NCBI GenBank assembly: GCA_946894095.1
Contig: OX335651.1
Location: forward strand, 84,501 to 148,500
Origin: Incurvaria masculella
Lineage: Eukaryota; Arthropoda; Insecta; Lepidoptera; Incurvariidae
Direction of reading: 5' to 3'
Length of the DNA: 64,000 nt
A program made the position numbers and the translations under genes. The notes beneath the pieces were generated by a model that was given only the letters and a program-made list of their open reading frames with translations, had not been told where the DNA came from and ran no database searches. Shown here in pieces: positions 41,165 through 52,331 of the stretch (positions are counted from its first letter, which is position 1; each line of letters begins with the position of its first letter).

Positions 41165-41864
41165 CTTTCACATCTGGCACGTACTCAGTTATTTGATTCA
41201 AATGCTAGCAATCATAACGTTATCTTTTGTTCTACTGTTCCTATTAATTTTTAAGTATATGTACCAAATAAAAAGTATTTTATGCAATAACTTGATGAAA
41301 ATGGTAAACTCTAAAACCATACTGATATTTAAATACATCTTTAACTTTGTCTCTCAGAACCGATGTTTATACAACTTTTGTACTCATTTCCCAGTTAGAC
41401 ACTTATCACCTATGTCGATGTCGTCGTTGTCTCTGAATTTATTATTTTACTCATTTCATTACAGTTTCAAACAAACCATAAGTTGGAATCACAAGTGCCT
41501 TTTGTATAGAATCACAATCCTTTGCCCTGTTTCTATAGCTAACTTAATAATTGTTACAAAAATATATGTGCTCATTGCATCATACGTACGTTTAAATACG
41601 AGAGTTTACCATAGAAATGCACGTAATTACGATAGATACATTTTCATACATACATTTTCACTTACAATGACGCTCATTGGTAATTTTTTTAATAATGTTC
41701 AACTCAAATACGTTGAATCATATTTGATCTTTATTATAGACAACCGTGCCCATTTATATAATACGTACACAATTATATGTAAACTATTATGCGAAATTTG
41801 TCATCCCTTTCCGAACCGCATTTGTTTAGTTTTATTCTTAATTATTATTTCTAAATATGTCTAA
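40959..41864 (+). other. Bridging open frame between ORF1 and ORF2
   Basis: A third frame is open for 301 codons from an ATG inside ORF1 to a stop overlapping the ORF2 start (ATGTCTAA). Its last 233 codons lie in the AT-rich spacer, where stops should be frequent. The peptide is hydrophobic and Ile/Leu/Tyr-rich (SYLIQMLAIITLSFVLLFLL looks like a membrane segment). No homology recognised. It may be a chance frame. Confidence 0.3.
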
Positions 41865-44523
41865 TAACAACTTATCTTTATATTACCAAAACTGTGCTGG
41901 GCTTAGAACCAAATTGAATACATTGTATATGAACATTATAAACTGTGATTACCAGATTTTGGTACTGACTGAAAGTTGGTTAGTACCAGATATTTCGAAC
42001 TCGGAATTCTGTGATGAAAACATATTTTCAATATATCGTGCGGATCGTAATCGGGTCATTTCACAGCGTAAAGATGGTGGCGGCTGTCTAATCGCCATTC
42101 GTAAAGACCTAATATCGGAGCGATACGACTTACCTGGTTCCGCCGCCGCGGCGGCCGCGGCCGCTGGGATCGACACCGTCTGTGTCATGGTGTCACTGCG
42201 ACGGCAGCGAGATAATCGCGGTGGCAGCGGGGACGGTGGTGGAAAGGGGGGGGAGGTGCCGGACCTGAGTTGTGGGTATGCACAGTCACGTGAGCGACTT
42301 CTACTGTGTGCATCTTATATTCCACCTGCAATGTCGTACGATGCTTACGCAATTCACTTCGAGTCCATTCAGCGCGCCTTTGTTGATATTCAAGATTGTA
42401 GATTATGCCTGATTGGTGATTATAATATGCCCGATATTCGTTGGATAGTAAATAGTGAGGGGTACTGCTCGTCGAGCTGCGCAGTGCGTGAATCTAGTCC
42501 AGCTAGTTTACTTTTAAATACATTATGTTTTCTCTCAGCGAGGCAATATAATACCCATTTTAACACAAACGGCCGTATTCTAGATTTACTAATTTGTGGT
42601 TTTCCTTGTGAAATGTTGACATTACCGGATCCTCTCGTTCCTCCTGACAGGCACCATCCGCCGTTCCTGTGTGTATTGCATGTTGCGCCTGAAACGTCAC
42701 TGGATCGCTGTCTGGCTCCACGTTTTAAATTCCGGGATGCAAATTACACTGAAGTTAACTCTGCGATAGCCAATGTGGACTGGATAGGTGACCTGAATTT
42801 GCAATCGGCGACTTGCGCGGTTAATATTTTTTACGACAAATTGTATAATATAATAAGAACACACATACCTGCCAGAGTTAAAAAACAAAGACAATGTGCC
42901 TCTTGGTTCACACCGGACCTACTGAAGCTTTATAAACGCAAAACTAAAGCTTGGGTTAAATATAAAATATATAGTAACATTTCCGATTACGTTGCTTTCT
43001 CTGAAATTCGCAAACGATTCAAGATAGCGTCCGCTGAATGCTACAATAAGTACATTTATCGCCTTGAAAACGGTATAGCAACTAATATTAAGTGTTTTTG
43101 GTCGTACGTGTCGGAACGTCGTAAGGAGGGCTCTTATCCGGCTACAATGAAGAATGAAAGCGAGACTACAAATAATCCCAATGAAATTTGCAATATGTTC
43201 TCCGAATTTTTTAAATCCGTTTATGAGCCCTCATCATTGGACCCTGATTCTTGGGTGGAGCCAAACGATACTGCATTCAATAACATTTCTTTGCACTCTT
43301 TGCACTTCAGTCCAGACATAATACTTAAAGAACTTAAAAATTTAGACATTAACAAAGGTGCTGGTCCTGACCTTATTGAGCCATTTTTTTTGGTAGCCGT
43401 TGCGGATACTATAGCATGCCCTTTGTTTATTATTTTCAATAAATGCATCTCGGAAGGAGTGTTTCCTGATGTTTGGAAAACAGCTAATATCACACCAGTT
43501 ATTAAAGGAAATCTGTTAAGATGGTTCTCTTCATACATCTCTAATAGAAAGCAGCGAGTAGTTGTCAATGGTTATTGTTCTGATTTCATCTCAGTATCTT
43601 CTGGAGTTCCCCAAGGATCAATTTTAGGCCCATTTCTTTTTATCTTATTCATTAATGATGTCATTCATAATTTTCGCTATAGTAAAATTCTCATATATGC
43701 TGATGACATGAAAATTTATGTAAAAATACGTTCTAAAGAAGATTGTGAGGCACTTCAAACTGATTTGGATTCCTTTTATAACTACTGCAATCAGAATAAA
43801 CTATTTTTAAGTATCTCGAAATGTAAGGTTATTACTTTTACTAAGAAAAAACAACCACTCTATTTTAATTACCACATTGGAGGTGTTTTGCTAGAACGTG
43901 TTGAAGTTATTAGGGATCTAGGTGTGTTATTCGATACTAAGCTTCATTTTGACAAACATATCGATAAAATAATTAATAGTGCATATAGAATGATGGGCTT
44001 CGTGCTTCGCACGGCGCGTCAATTTAAAAGAGTCTCAACGTATATCTTACTATATAATTCACTCGTCCTGTCACAACTAGAATACGCAACGTCAGTTTGG
44101 AATCCGTTTTATAGTAAATATTCTCATTCTGTTGAAATGATCCAACGAAAATTTTTAAAGATTTTACATCGTCGCATGTACAGGCGAACCCTTTCGTATG
44201 AGTTACACCTAGACCAATTCTCACTATCAAGCCTCCACAATAGACGTATATTACTAGACATGTCATTATTTTTTAAAATCGTCAACGGTTTAGTAGATTG
44301 TCCTGATTTACTAAATCAAATGGGTCTGCGGACTCCGTCACGCTCGACTAGAAATACTCATCTCTTCCACTTGGATCTATGTCGAACCAACTCAGGTTTC
44401 CGTATGCCAGTCTGGCGTATGTGTAATACATACAATACTCAATTCGATGACTCGGATGTGGACATCTTCTTCATGACGTCTCATCAATTTAAGAAAGCTG
44501 TATTGTGTACACTTTCCGCTTAG
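41857..44523 (+). CDS. CR1 LINE ORF2: endonuclease and internally deleted reverse transcriptase
   Basis: 888 residues, open throughout. The AP-type endonuclease shows YYQNCAGLRTK, LTESWL, CLIGDYNMPDIRW and the linker ASWFTPDLLKLYKRKTKAWV. It is expanded by an alanine run (eight A after GS) and a Gly-rich stretch near residues 88-135. Reverse transcriptase starts (GAGPDLIEPFFLV, FPDVWKTANITPVIK) and jumps directly to GNLLRWFSSYISNRKQRVV, then GVPQGSILGPFLF (motif B), LIYADDMKIY (motif C) and thumb. The roughly 100 residues holding motifs 1, 2 and A are missing in frame, so the first catalytic aspartate is gone and polymerase activity is not expected. Confidence 0.85.
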   Translation: MSNNNLSLYYQNCAGLRTKLNTLYMNIINCDYQILVLTESWLVPDISNSEFCDENIFSIYRADRNRVISQRKDGGGCLIAIRKDLISERYDLPGSAAAAAAAAGIDTVCVMVSLRRQRDNRGGSGDGGGKGGEVPDLSCGYAQSRERLLLCASYIPPAMSYDAYAIHFESIQRAFVDIQDCRLCLIGDYNMPDIRWIVNSEGYCSSSCAVRESSPASLLLNTLCFLSARQYNTHFNTNGRILDLLICGFPCEMLTLPDPLVPPDRHHPPFLCVLHVAPETSLDRCLAPRFKFRDANYTEVNSAIANVDWIGDLNLQSATCAVNIFYDKLYNIIRTHIPARVKKQRQCASWFTPDLLKLYKRKTKAWVKYKIYSNISDYVAFSEIRKRFKIASAECYNKYIYRLENGIATNIKCFWSYVSERRKEGSYPATMKNESETTNNPNEICNMFSEFFKSVYEPSSLDPDSWVEPNDTAFNNISLHSLHFSPDIILKELKNLDINKGAGPDLIEPFFLVAVADTIACPLFIIFNKCISEGVFPDVWKTANITPVIKGNLLRWFSSYISNRKQRVVVNGYCSDFISVSSGVPQGSILGPFLFILFINDVIHNFRYSKILIYADDMKIYVKIRSKEDCEALQTDLDSFYNYCNQNKLFLSISKCKVITFTKKKQPLYFNYHIGGVLLERVEVIRDLGVLFDTKLHFDKHIDKIINSAYRMMGFVLRTARQFKRVSTYILLYNSLVLSQLEYATSVWNPFYSKYSHSVEMIQRKFLKILHRRMYRRTLSYELHLDQFSLSSLHNRRILLDMSLFFKIVNGLVDCPDLLNQMGLRTPSRSTRNTHLFHLDLCRTNSGFRMPVWRMCNTYNTQFDDSDVDIFFMTSHQFKKAVLCTLSA

Positions 44524-45248
44524 AAACAAATGGCCAAATACATATATTTTGTAATATATTTATGTATGAATATACTTTAGTTACTATTAATATACTCATA
44601 CCTTAAAATAATCTAGTTCTGTCAATGTTATTTACTTATTTACTTTTCTTTGGTCCTATGTTCCCATACCATACTGTATTATACTATATTTTACTATATT
44701 GTATTACATCACATTACATTTTTCAGATTGCAATTTATTCGATCGGGATGATTCACTTAGGCATTGCAACGACGATATCGACTGTGGTTTATCGACTGTG
44801 GTTTGCTTACTAGCATATAACATCTTTAATATAAAAGTTAATCAATAGCTGTAAGTTTTTCTTATTTTGTTTCTACAAGATACATATACTGCTTCGTCCT
44901 ACTACTTTTGCAAAACTTGTGAAATACGAAGCTGGACTAACATATTTTCTAAGCAATATATTAACACTTATATTAAGTTTTCTATGTTACTCTGTTTGTT
45001 TTTCCTGAAATAAATAAATAAAAATAAAATAAATAAATAGGTAAAATAAAGTAATAATAATAATTAAAGGGGGGTCCCATACAAAAAACGTGATTTTTTT
45101 GTGTTAAATCTTGTACGATGGTGCGGAACCCTTCGTGTGCGAGTCCGACTCGTACTTGGCCGGTTTTTTTATTAAAATTTTCGTAAATCTTACCGATTTT
45201 GTACCGTGCCCGCGAATGAATTAGTCCCGCCGGGAGGTGCCACCTTAA

Positions 45249-46164
45249 TGGTGTTATGTATTTTGAAATGTATGGGAGGCATGTAAAGGATATTTGAGAT
45301 TACTTCACCGACGTCGAGCACACAAACTCAATTGGGTCAATTCGAGCGGGGACTAAATAAATTGTAAGAAGTGTCGCTTCCACCAATTGTAACTAACTGG
45401 CACCGCGTGCGGGACGATGACGTCGGCCTCCACGGAGCTCGCGCCCTCGCTCGCGCCCCAGGGCAATGTGGCCGTCGATAGTGCCCGCAGACATTTCAAA
45501 TGGAAAATTTAACGTGGCATAAGGTTGATTATGGCCGCTTTTTTATTAAAGACTAGTGGCCCTCTCCGACTTCGTCCGCTTTGGACAATTATCTATAGCT
45601 ATCTATATCTAAGTAGATATTAGGTAGGTTCCGTCTCAACGACACGTCTGCCCGCCCTCAGTGTTGCATTCCTTCCGCAGCTAGCGACAGCATGTCAGTA
45701 GTGTCGCCGACGCTTTAGGCGGATACATGTTGAATTGTTCTCAAAAAAAATTGTCATCAAGGTCCAGTTACACATTAAAAAAATGTATGCGCCCGTGTAT
45801 AGGTCGGGCGTATGAGCCAGAGTGCTTTGTGTATGAGCTGGAACCGGGTTCGTCTCCCTGGATACATAGGCCGGTATTATCAAAAATCGTCGATATCTTA
45901 TATAGTATGTATAATAGGAAACCTAGAAACTTCAAATATAGCAAAGATGTTTCCTGTTTGATGTCTACACGCACTAAGAAAGGATATCATCAAATTCAAC
46001 CCTATTCACCCCCACGTTTGTATGGAACATTTTTGTTTGTGGTTTGATTGACTTAAAACGCAGTCTTAAAGCTCTTTAATATAATTAATCAAACACCTAT
46101 TTCAGCATTTTATAAAATGTGACCCCTTAGGACCCCTTTATTATTTTGTAGCCAGATTTAACCG
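45249..46164. other. Unassigned, with a CpG-rich patch
   Basis: A GC/CpG-rich patch at about 45395-45490 could be a regulatory island or part of an exon. GACTAGTGGCCCTCTCCGAC at 45552 resembles a Helitron 3' end read backwards, but no 5' end was found. Nothing else recognised. Confidence 0.3.
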
Positions 46165-46935
46165 ATGTGGGCAAAACGCAGCAAGTTATCCGCAGAGACG
46201 TTGAGGCTCCTGGAAACACGACGGAATATGAAACCGGAGATTCGGAGTAGTGTCGTTCACAGGAACCTCAACAAGACGATCAGCAAGTCCATTCGCCTTG
46301 ATATTCGCCGAGAGAACATGAAGTTCGTGGAACGCGTTATAGAGTTTGCCGTGCCTTCTCTACCGGCGTTAGCCAAATTTCAAATATCGAGCGAGCGAAT
46401 GGTGTTGTCAGTGAAAGAATACCCGGATATACTTGAGGCGATGGAGAGATTTTATGTCGAATTGTACTCCGCAGCAATTCCTGCCCCGAGTCCAAGTATA
46501 CCAGTCGACTCTGATAGGTGTACGCCGCTCACTATACACTACACCGAGGATTTGCAGGAGATTAGTGTCCATGAGATAAAGGTTACTTTGAAGGAGCTTA
46601 AAAAACACAAGGCTCCATGGGAGGATGGGATAACGACGAAACTGCTAAAGGCTGCGGATGATGGGATAACGACGGAACGGCTAAAAAAGACCCATATTGA
46701 AGGAACTGCAGGGATTGATGGTGTCGTTCCGGCCGCATGGCGTATGGATAACGGCGACCGTCAGAGTCCAGGTTTCACACCCGTACGTCATAACCGGGAG
46801 GACGCACTGGTCATACATTCGGGTCTTTACATTTTGCGGAAGGTCAGACATCAGAGCGAATTTAAGCTTTCCGAAGGCAGCCCAACACAGTTGAATCCCA
46901 ACCCAGTTCCATTAAGTAGATCAGAAGGAAAATAA
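46165..46935 (+). pseudogene. RTE-type LINE fragment with inverted segment
   Basis: The first part encodes the endonuclease-to-reverse transcriptase linker of RTE elements (ILEAMERFYVELYS, LKELKKHKAPWEDGITTKLL), ending in a short tandem repeat of the DDGITTERL segment. From about 46790 the plus strand instead matches 62975-63090 (GACGCACTGG, TTTAAGCTTTCCGAAGGCAG), which is antisense reverse transcriptase sequence. The open 256-codon frame is therefore a fusion of sense and antisense parts. Confidence 0.65.
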
Positions 46936-47659
46936 TATCCTTAATTTTTCATTTTGTTTTCTTAACAACTTTAAAACTCAGGGTTTAGTCAACGAAGTGT
47001 AGGTCCGGACAGAATCCACGCAGTATTGATCTTCCGGCGGCAACGAGGTGAAAGGGGAATCCAAATATTTGTCTCGGCCAAAAATGGCGCGTAATTTATT
47101 TACTACGGATTACGGGCCCTTAATTAGCAGCTGGTGGGGGGGGGGGGGTGACCTCGGTCGGGGTGTATTTTTGTATTTGAACGACGAAGCAACGAGAAAA
47201 GGACAAAAAGGAACACAGGTGGCTTATGCCACTTCTACTGTTATGATATAAGCCCTACACACCACGTGGGAACTAGGTGACATACCTTTCTCATATTGAT
47301 GATTCCACGAACCTAATGGACGTTTGTGTTAGAAACCTAAATCGTATAGTAAAACTAAATGATCGGAAGTTCCGTACCATCGTACAAGATTAAACACAAA
47401 AAATCACGTCTTTTGTAAGGAGCTTATCGCAAAATTAACCTGAGTAAATAAACAATAATAGAATCTGTAACGAATTAATCTTGACAGGAGTAATTCTAAT
47501 AATAAAATTATGTATTTAATAAAAATTTACGCAGGAAAATTTGCGAAAAAATCTCTATCATATAAATTGTATAATGTAATTAATTGATGTGTTTGATTAA
47601 TTTAAAGTTTTTTTTTGTTATTTTTAGAGCATTTAAATAAATGCTTATTTTTAGAAATG
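46936..47659. other. Unassigned with small repeat fragments
   Basis: A G-run lies at 47133-47148. A reversed SINE tail lies at about 47215-47300 (CTTCTACTGTTATGATATAA, CACACCACGTGGGAACTAGG). A short reversed piece of the TAGGG family (TTCCGTACCATCGTACAAG) lies at about 47370-47410. Confidence 0.5.
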
Positions 47660-48259
47660 TGTTGACGGCGGAGCGACAAGCCGCGCGCGCGCTAACTGCG
47701 CGGCTCTCCGCGTGGGGGCGCCACCGTCGACACGGCGCCCGGCAGACGGCGCAGCGCCATATTATTTGTTAAATTGGACACTGTTATGTAAATAAAGAAT
47801 GTTATGTATAAGTGATTGTAATGTCTCATGTGTATTTAGATAGAGCTCGTCGAGACCTACAAAATGAATGTATACACTTAGCAGGGGTTGTAGCCAGTTG
47901 TACAATAAAGTGTGAAACAATACTACGGGCAGCGAGCCTGCGCGCTCGCGGGCCAATTATTTTAGAAAAACTCTGCCAACAGTAAAATACGGCTACAACC
48001 ACCTCAGCCACTAGATAGGTCTCGACGGGACGAATTAGAATATGTAAATAGTTTAAGAATAAAATAAGAGATGTAATAAATGTTCACAAATGAAAGCGAC
48101 CAATTTAGGTAGAGCCAGCACTGCCCGCCGGGTCAAAATAGGACCGGTCGTCTATTTTATTACTTAGCGTTGGACGGAGGGCAGCCGTTTTGGCAAAATA
48201 AACAGAGCAACTACGATCTTCAACCGCAAGTTTTATTTCTGGCCTGACCTCGCTCTACA
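47660..48259 (+). repeat. LTR-like segment, possibly a solo LTR
   Basis: Starts TGTTGACGGCGGAGCGACAA and ends GACCTCGCTCTACA, 600 bp. It has a GC-rich start, internal AATAAA signals and a final ATCTTCAACCGCAAGTTTTA block of the kind that ends insect LTRs. No internal retroelement is attached, and the flanks (AAATG / AATTT) do not give a clean duplication. Confidence 0.4.
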
Positions 48260-48286
48260 AATTTCTTCAAGTCTACAAGTTCTCAA

Positions 48287-49533
48287 GATATTTATTTATT
48301 TATTTTTTATTTATTTATTTATTTACTCTTTGATACATAAATGTAAAGGGCGAGCTTATCGCTAAAAAGCAATATCTTACAACTAACCCTACCGAAAAAG
48401 AAAGTGTATAGAGTAGTAGAAGTTAAACATTTACAAAGAAAATTTCTTAAAAACTATTAAAAAACGAGACTATATAAAAAAAAGACTTATAAACGAAAAT
48501 CATAGACACACACACACATACGCAACTACTGTAAATTTTCTAAACGATAATTAAACACTGATGTGATATACAAATAGACATTAGGTAACATACATTTTTT
48601 TCTGCTTGAATATGTTCTTAACTCTGTACTTAAATGAATTAAGAGATTCACTTACTCTTACTTCGTCGGGCAGCTCATTCCAAAGTCTGGCAGCCTGAAC
48701 TGTAAATGAGTTTTAGTAAGAGGATGAACGGTGCTCAGGGATTGCCAAGGTCTTACACTCAAGGGAACGGAGGAATAGGCCATGTTCTGAAAGGAACGAA
48801 AATTTTTCACGTAGATACGAGGGAGAATGCGATATAACATAAATAGAATGTGCCAGTCCCTTCGATATCTAATTGGAAGCCAGTTCAGTCTAGCTCGGTA
48901 TTCTGAAATATGGTCAAACTTACGTAAACCATAAATGAAACGAATGCACACGTTCTGTAGTCGTTCCAGTTTATCTAGCATGTCCTGCGAGACGTCCAAG
49001 TAACATGTGTCGGCATAATTAAGCAATGGGAGAAGTAGAGATTGTGCAAGTATTATCTTTGTCTGGAGAGGCAGGAAATATTGTAAACGTTTAAGAGAGT
49101 GCAAACGGATAAAAAGTTTGCGGCTGATATCCCTTAACTGGGGTTTCCAGGACAGTCGATCATCTAACAGAATACCTAAGTTCTTTGCAATATTTACGAA
49201 AGGAATGCTGGAATCATCATAGACAATTTGAGGAATATCGCTATCAACAGATATTCTTGTCAGGAAGTGTGACGATCCTATGATCATAGCTTGCGATTTT
49301 TTGGGATTTACCGCAAGGCCAAACTGTTTTGAAATGATGTTTATTTTGGTAAGATCATTGTTTAATTTTGATATTGCACTTGCTAGGTCATCAGCTGGGG
49401 TGCCAACGTACAGCTGGAGATCGTCGGCATATAAGTGATAGCAAGTTTTTAATTGAAGAGCTATAGTCCACACTCCAAGCAAGCTATCGTCAACAAAATG
49501 TATTTGGTCTTTTGTAATTGTTAAGCTCAACAA
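48287..49533 (-). pseudogene. CR1/jockey-type LINE, 5'-truncated, 3' half
   Basis: Reverse transcriptase motif C (HLYADDLQLYVG), then GLAVNPKKSQAMIIG and the thumb (NLGILLDDRLSW, LLPLLNYADTCYLD, MLDKLERLQNVCIRFIYG). The 3' tail is TATTT repeats at 48287-48330 (AAATA on the coding strand). Same family as 17545-18672. The 5' end is lost near 49533. The remaining frame is open for 291 codons. Confidence 0.82.
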
Positions 49534-50284
49534 TGGCAGACCTGCTGCAACTAATAGGTTTTTGTGCAGCCTAAAATACTGATGCGTTAATCAAATACGT
49601 GCACTAATGGAGTGGTGTGACTGAACTTTTGACGTTATGAATAGCCATCGCGCAGCGCCGATGCGCAGTCTTGCTTCCCGTACCTATGCCTCCATATTGA
49701 CCACTTGTTGCTACTTATGCCGCGTCTTGGTTTCGTTCTAAAAAGGTACGTTTGTGCTGAACATGTTAGTGTTGCGTGAAGCGGACAGGGCGTCGGGATC
49801 GCGTTTGCCGCGTTCGAAGCGTGCTCGATTACAGCTAAACAAATGGAGGCTACGTGATGGTCGCCACGTGACGGTGCGGTGGCGGCGGCGGCGGCGGCGG
49901 CGGATGTGTTGCGGTCGTTACACCGCGCGTGTCATCTTTGTCCTGACACACGACTAGGGTCTCTGAAATTTAAGAGTCCTGACAAAAACACCGATTTATG
50001 TAAAACAGTCATGACACTTTCGCCTTTTCGCGGTTTCAGTTTTCGGTTTTGTTGCTTGCGCACACTGACATAGACAATCTCCATATAATTTGAAAAATGG
50101 TTCATGCTAATATTTTTACAAAACTGTAATCTTCTTCTCTACTTATATATAAAAGAGAACGTACTGTCCACACGTTCGGGGTATAACTTGCGAACCACTT
50201 ACCCGATTTATATGCGGATTCTATGGGAGCGCTCGAGTTACGGGTGACCGTTTTAGATTTAGAGACTGGCTGTCCTTTGTATGG
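49534..50284. other. Unassigned, with (GGC)n
   Basis: A GGC/GCG run of about nine units lies near 49878-49905 inside a moderately GC-rich stretch. No exon is demonstrable. Confidence 0.4.
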
Positions 50285-50520
50285 CACGTAAAACTTTTGT
50301 TCCCCTTCCGTAGGGTTAATACCGGCTGGAATGATACATACCATCGCATTGAAGGAAAAATGGTCGAAGGGTCATGAACATTGTGCGTGTTTTGCATCCA
50401 GTCTAATTTAGCAGTGCAATAAAAGGAAGGTCCTGGCATTGCACCTATTTGCCATGAGGTGTGTTGGGCTAATATCATGACAGTAGGTGTTGTCCAGACA
50501 CATAAAAAAACGTTCCGTTC
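50285..50520 (+). repeat. SINE tail fragment
   Basis: Matches the shared SINE body and tail (TGGTCGAAGGGTCATGAACA, GGAAGGTCCTGGCATTGCAC, GGTGTGTTGGGCTAATATCA). No head. Confidence 0.7.
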
Positions 50521-50591
50521 CATTCTCCTGCCAAATCCTGTTGAATTTGCCAACAGACGTGTCATGCATATTACACAGTGGCCTGGCAGTA

Positions 50592-50898
50592 ACACAACAC
50601 AGAACGCAAAAAGTATTGCACTTTAAGGCACGAATTCGTCAAAAATATTAAATATAGCCGTAGTAGTTGCAGCGAAAACATATTCACAATTTCAGGTTTA
50701 ATGGATTCGTTGTAATTGCCGATTAGAAGTTTTACACCGTTAGATGGCGCTGTTAAATAAAAAACGTATTTAAATAAATTGTAACAAAACCAATAATCCT
50801 GAAATTGTGAAATTGTTTTCGCTGCAAGTAATATGACTATATTAAACTTTTATTATTAATTCGTGGCTTAAAGTACAATACTTTTTGCGTTATGTGTG
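50592..50898. mobile_element. MITE with about 110-bp terminal inverted repeats
   Basis: The left end has ACGCAAAAAGTATTGCACTT and the right end its inverse AAGTACAATACTTTTTGCGT. The arms remain similar through TTGCAGCGAAAAC and CACAATTTCAGG. The centre contains ATGGCGCTGTTAAATAAAAA. No coding capacity. Confidence 0.75.
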
Positions 50899-51086
50899 CA
50901 AACAACGTTATATGGGTCGTAACAGCCTTAAGGTCGGCCCGTAAGCACCTGAAAATTTCGCCTCCCATACAAACGTAGTTTACTAATCATTTGAAAACCA
51001 ATGTTCCAACTTACTTGATATTTGGTATCTAATATTAGGCTACAAATATCTGTGTCTGCATGCCTTTGTTTTTTTTTTTTCGGTAA

Positions 51087-51305
51087 ATGTATTCTGGGTC
51101 AAACCATAGAGAAAACAAAATTCGTATGAAGATTTTCTTTTTGCTTTCATTTCATTCGGTTTGGATTTTTCAAAAAAACAAAAGCATGCAGACACAGATA
51201 TTTGTTACCTGATATTAGATATTAAATATCAATTTAATTGGAATAGCGGTTTCCAAATTAATAAACTACGTTTGTATGGGAAGCATAGCTTACAGGCCGT
51301 ACAGT
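51087..51305 (+). repeat. Repeat family Q, uninterrupted copy
   Basis: Matches 2188-2277 joined to 2875-3014, showing what that locus looked like before the 2278-2874 insertion. Confidence 0.8.
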
Positions 51306-52331
51306 TATATTCAGAGTTGGCTGTCAGTTTAAAACGTCAATTATGAAGGTCAGGAAAATGTTATTCAGAGAGCCAGATTAAAGTTAGTCCGGAGTGTCAT
51401 TACTTCGTATTGCTCGTAGACCTAGCATTGCGCGCTGTGCTGACAAGACGAACAGAGTGTGGGAGTGAGAGTCCATTTCAAATATCACTACCGTGAGTTA
51501 GAGAGAGAGATGGAACATAAAGGCCCGATGAAACCACTTTCAAATCGTTAATATCGTTATAATTAGTAAAGTTTTATTAATGTTTGAAGAGGAGTAGTTT
51601 TCTGTCGGATATATCCGACGATGGCGTCTGCAGAATGCCTTGCTCTGACGGATATATACGTTCCTGGCGGGGAAAGGGTTAAGCTCATTCTATTGCGAAA
51701 TTCGTATCCAGCTCATCTTTAATTAATCATTATTATTATTAAACTTCTTTAGACAGTACAGAAATATTGGTAAATGGTTATCCTAACAACACGTTTTTCC
51801 CTGGAGTGTGAATTTTCCCATAACTTGTGACTTCATTTTCTTTGCTTGCCACCGGAAATTGACCTTTTGGTTTTTATTCTTTTGACCGGCAATTTAAAAT
51901 CTTTCACCCATTTCGGTTTGAACCGGTGCCTCGGTGACGTCTTCGTGTCAATCCTGAAAACAAGCAAGCGGTGTGCCCGGTAAAGTAGTCATGTTTGATT
52001 TTCAATTGGTCGCTTGATGTATTTGTCTTGTATTTTTGTTTAATAATGATTGTGCATGAGCCCTGGCTACCAGTTACTACTTCAATTGCATGTTATGTTT
52101 TCTTTTTATTGCCGTAAATTGTCGAACGCATGTGCTTTCGGAAATCTATGGACACAACTGGGACGAGTTCAGTACCGTCTTAGATGAAAAATCATCTAAG
52201 AGTACCGTCACTATTCTTCCTCTCACGCCTAAGTAGTCGTGTGACACTTTTTAATCAAATCTTCAGCTGCTACGTTGGGGGGCGAAGTTCTGCGGGACCT
52301 ACTTATTGGCTGCCGACTGCGCTGCTACTTT
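51306..52331. other. Unassigned, includes a host repeat also seen at 21.3 kb
   Basis: About 51402-51560 is the reverse of sequence flanking the MITE at 21428-21979 (TCCATTTCAAATATCACTAC, GATGAAACCACTTTCAAATC). The rest is unrecognised. Confidence 0.5.

Larger units (their letters stand above)
39688..45037 (+). mobile_element. CR1-type LINE, near full length
   Basis: About 5.35 kb: GC-rich 5' leader, ORF1, 692-base spacer, ORF2, AT-rich 3' UTR and a tail of AAATA-type repeats (45009-45037). Inserted into the TAGGG repeat at an AAAT-rich spot; target duplication not clear. Both main ORFs are open, but ORF2 has an internal in-frame deletion. Confidence 0.8.
39525..45170 (+). repeat. TAGGG/CCGG repeat split by CR1 LINE
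   Basis: TAGGGTTCCGTACCC... at 39525-39687 continues at 45038-45170 through GGAACCCTTCGTGTGCGAGT to CCGGTTTTTTT. The pieces align with the full copy at 16559-16851 across the LINE. Confidence 0.85.
39163..45248 (-). mobile_element. TTAA MITE copy 4, reverse, split by nested insertions
   Basis: TTAA at 39163-39166 and 45245-45248. The left half (39167-39524) and right half (45171-45244) match the reverse of the 542-bp MITE and join at ATAAGTCGTTTT / AAATTTTCGTAAATC once the inserts are removed. About 100 bases near the right end are missing. Confidence 0.8.

Noticed and set aside
45396..45500. CpG-rich patch with a short frame from ATG 45418 (MTSASTELAPSLAPQGN...)
   Set aside because: No convincing splice sites or promoter, and the frame stops after about 32 codons. 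Could be an exon or island but not supported.
45552..45640. ACTAGTGGCCCTCTCCGACT as a reversed Helitron 3' end
   Set aside because: Only the putative end motif is seen; no TC end, and no empty site or frame to confirm it.
49754..50073. Arg-rich and Ala-rich frames
   Set aside because: Driven by the GGC run; no domain, splice site or conservation evidence.
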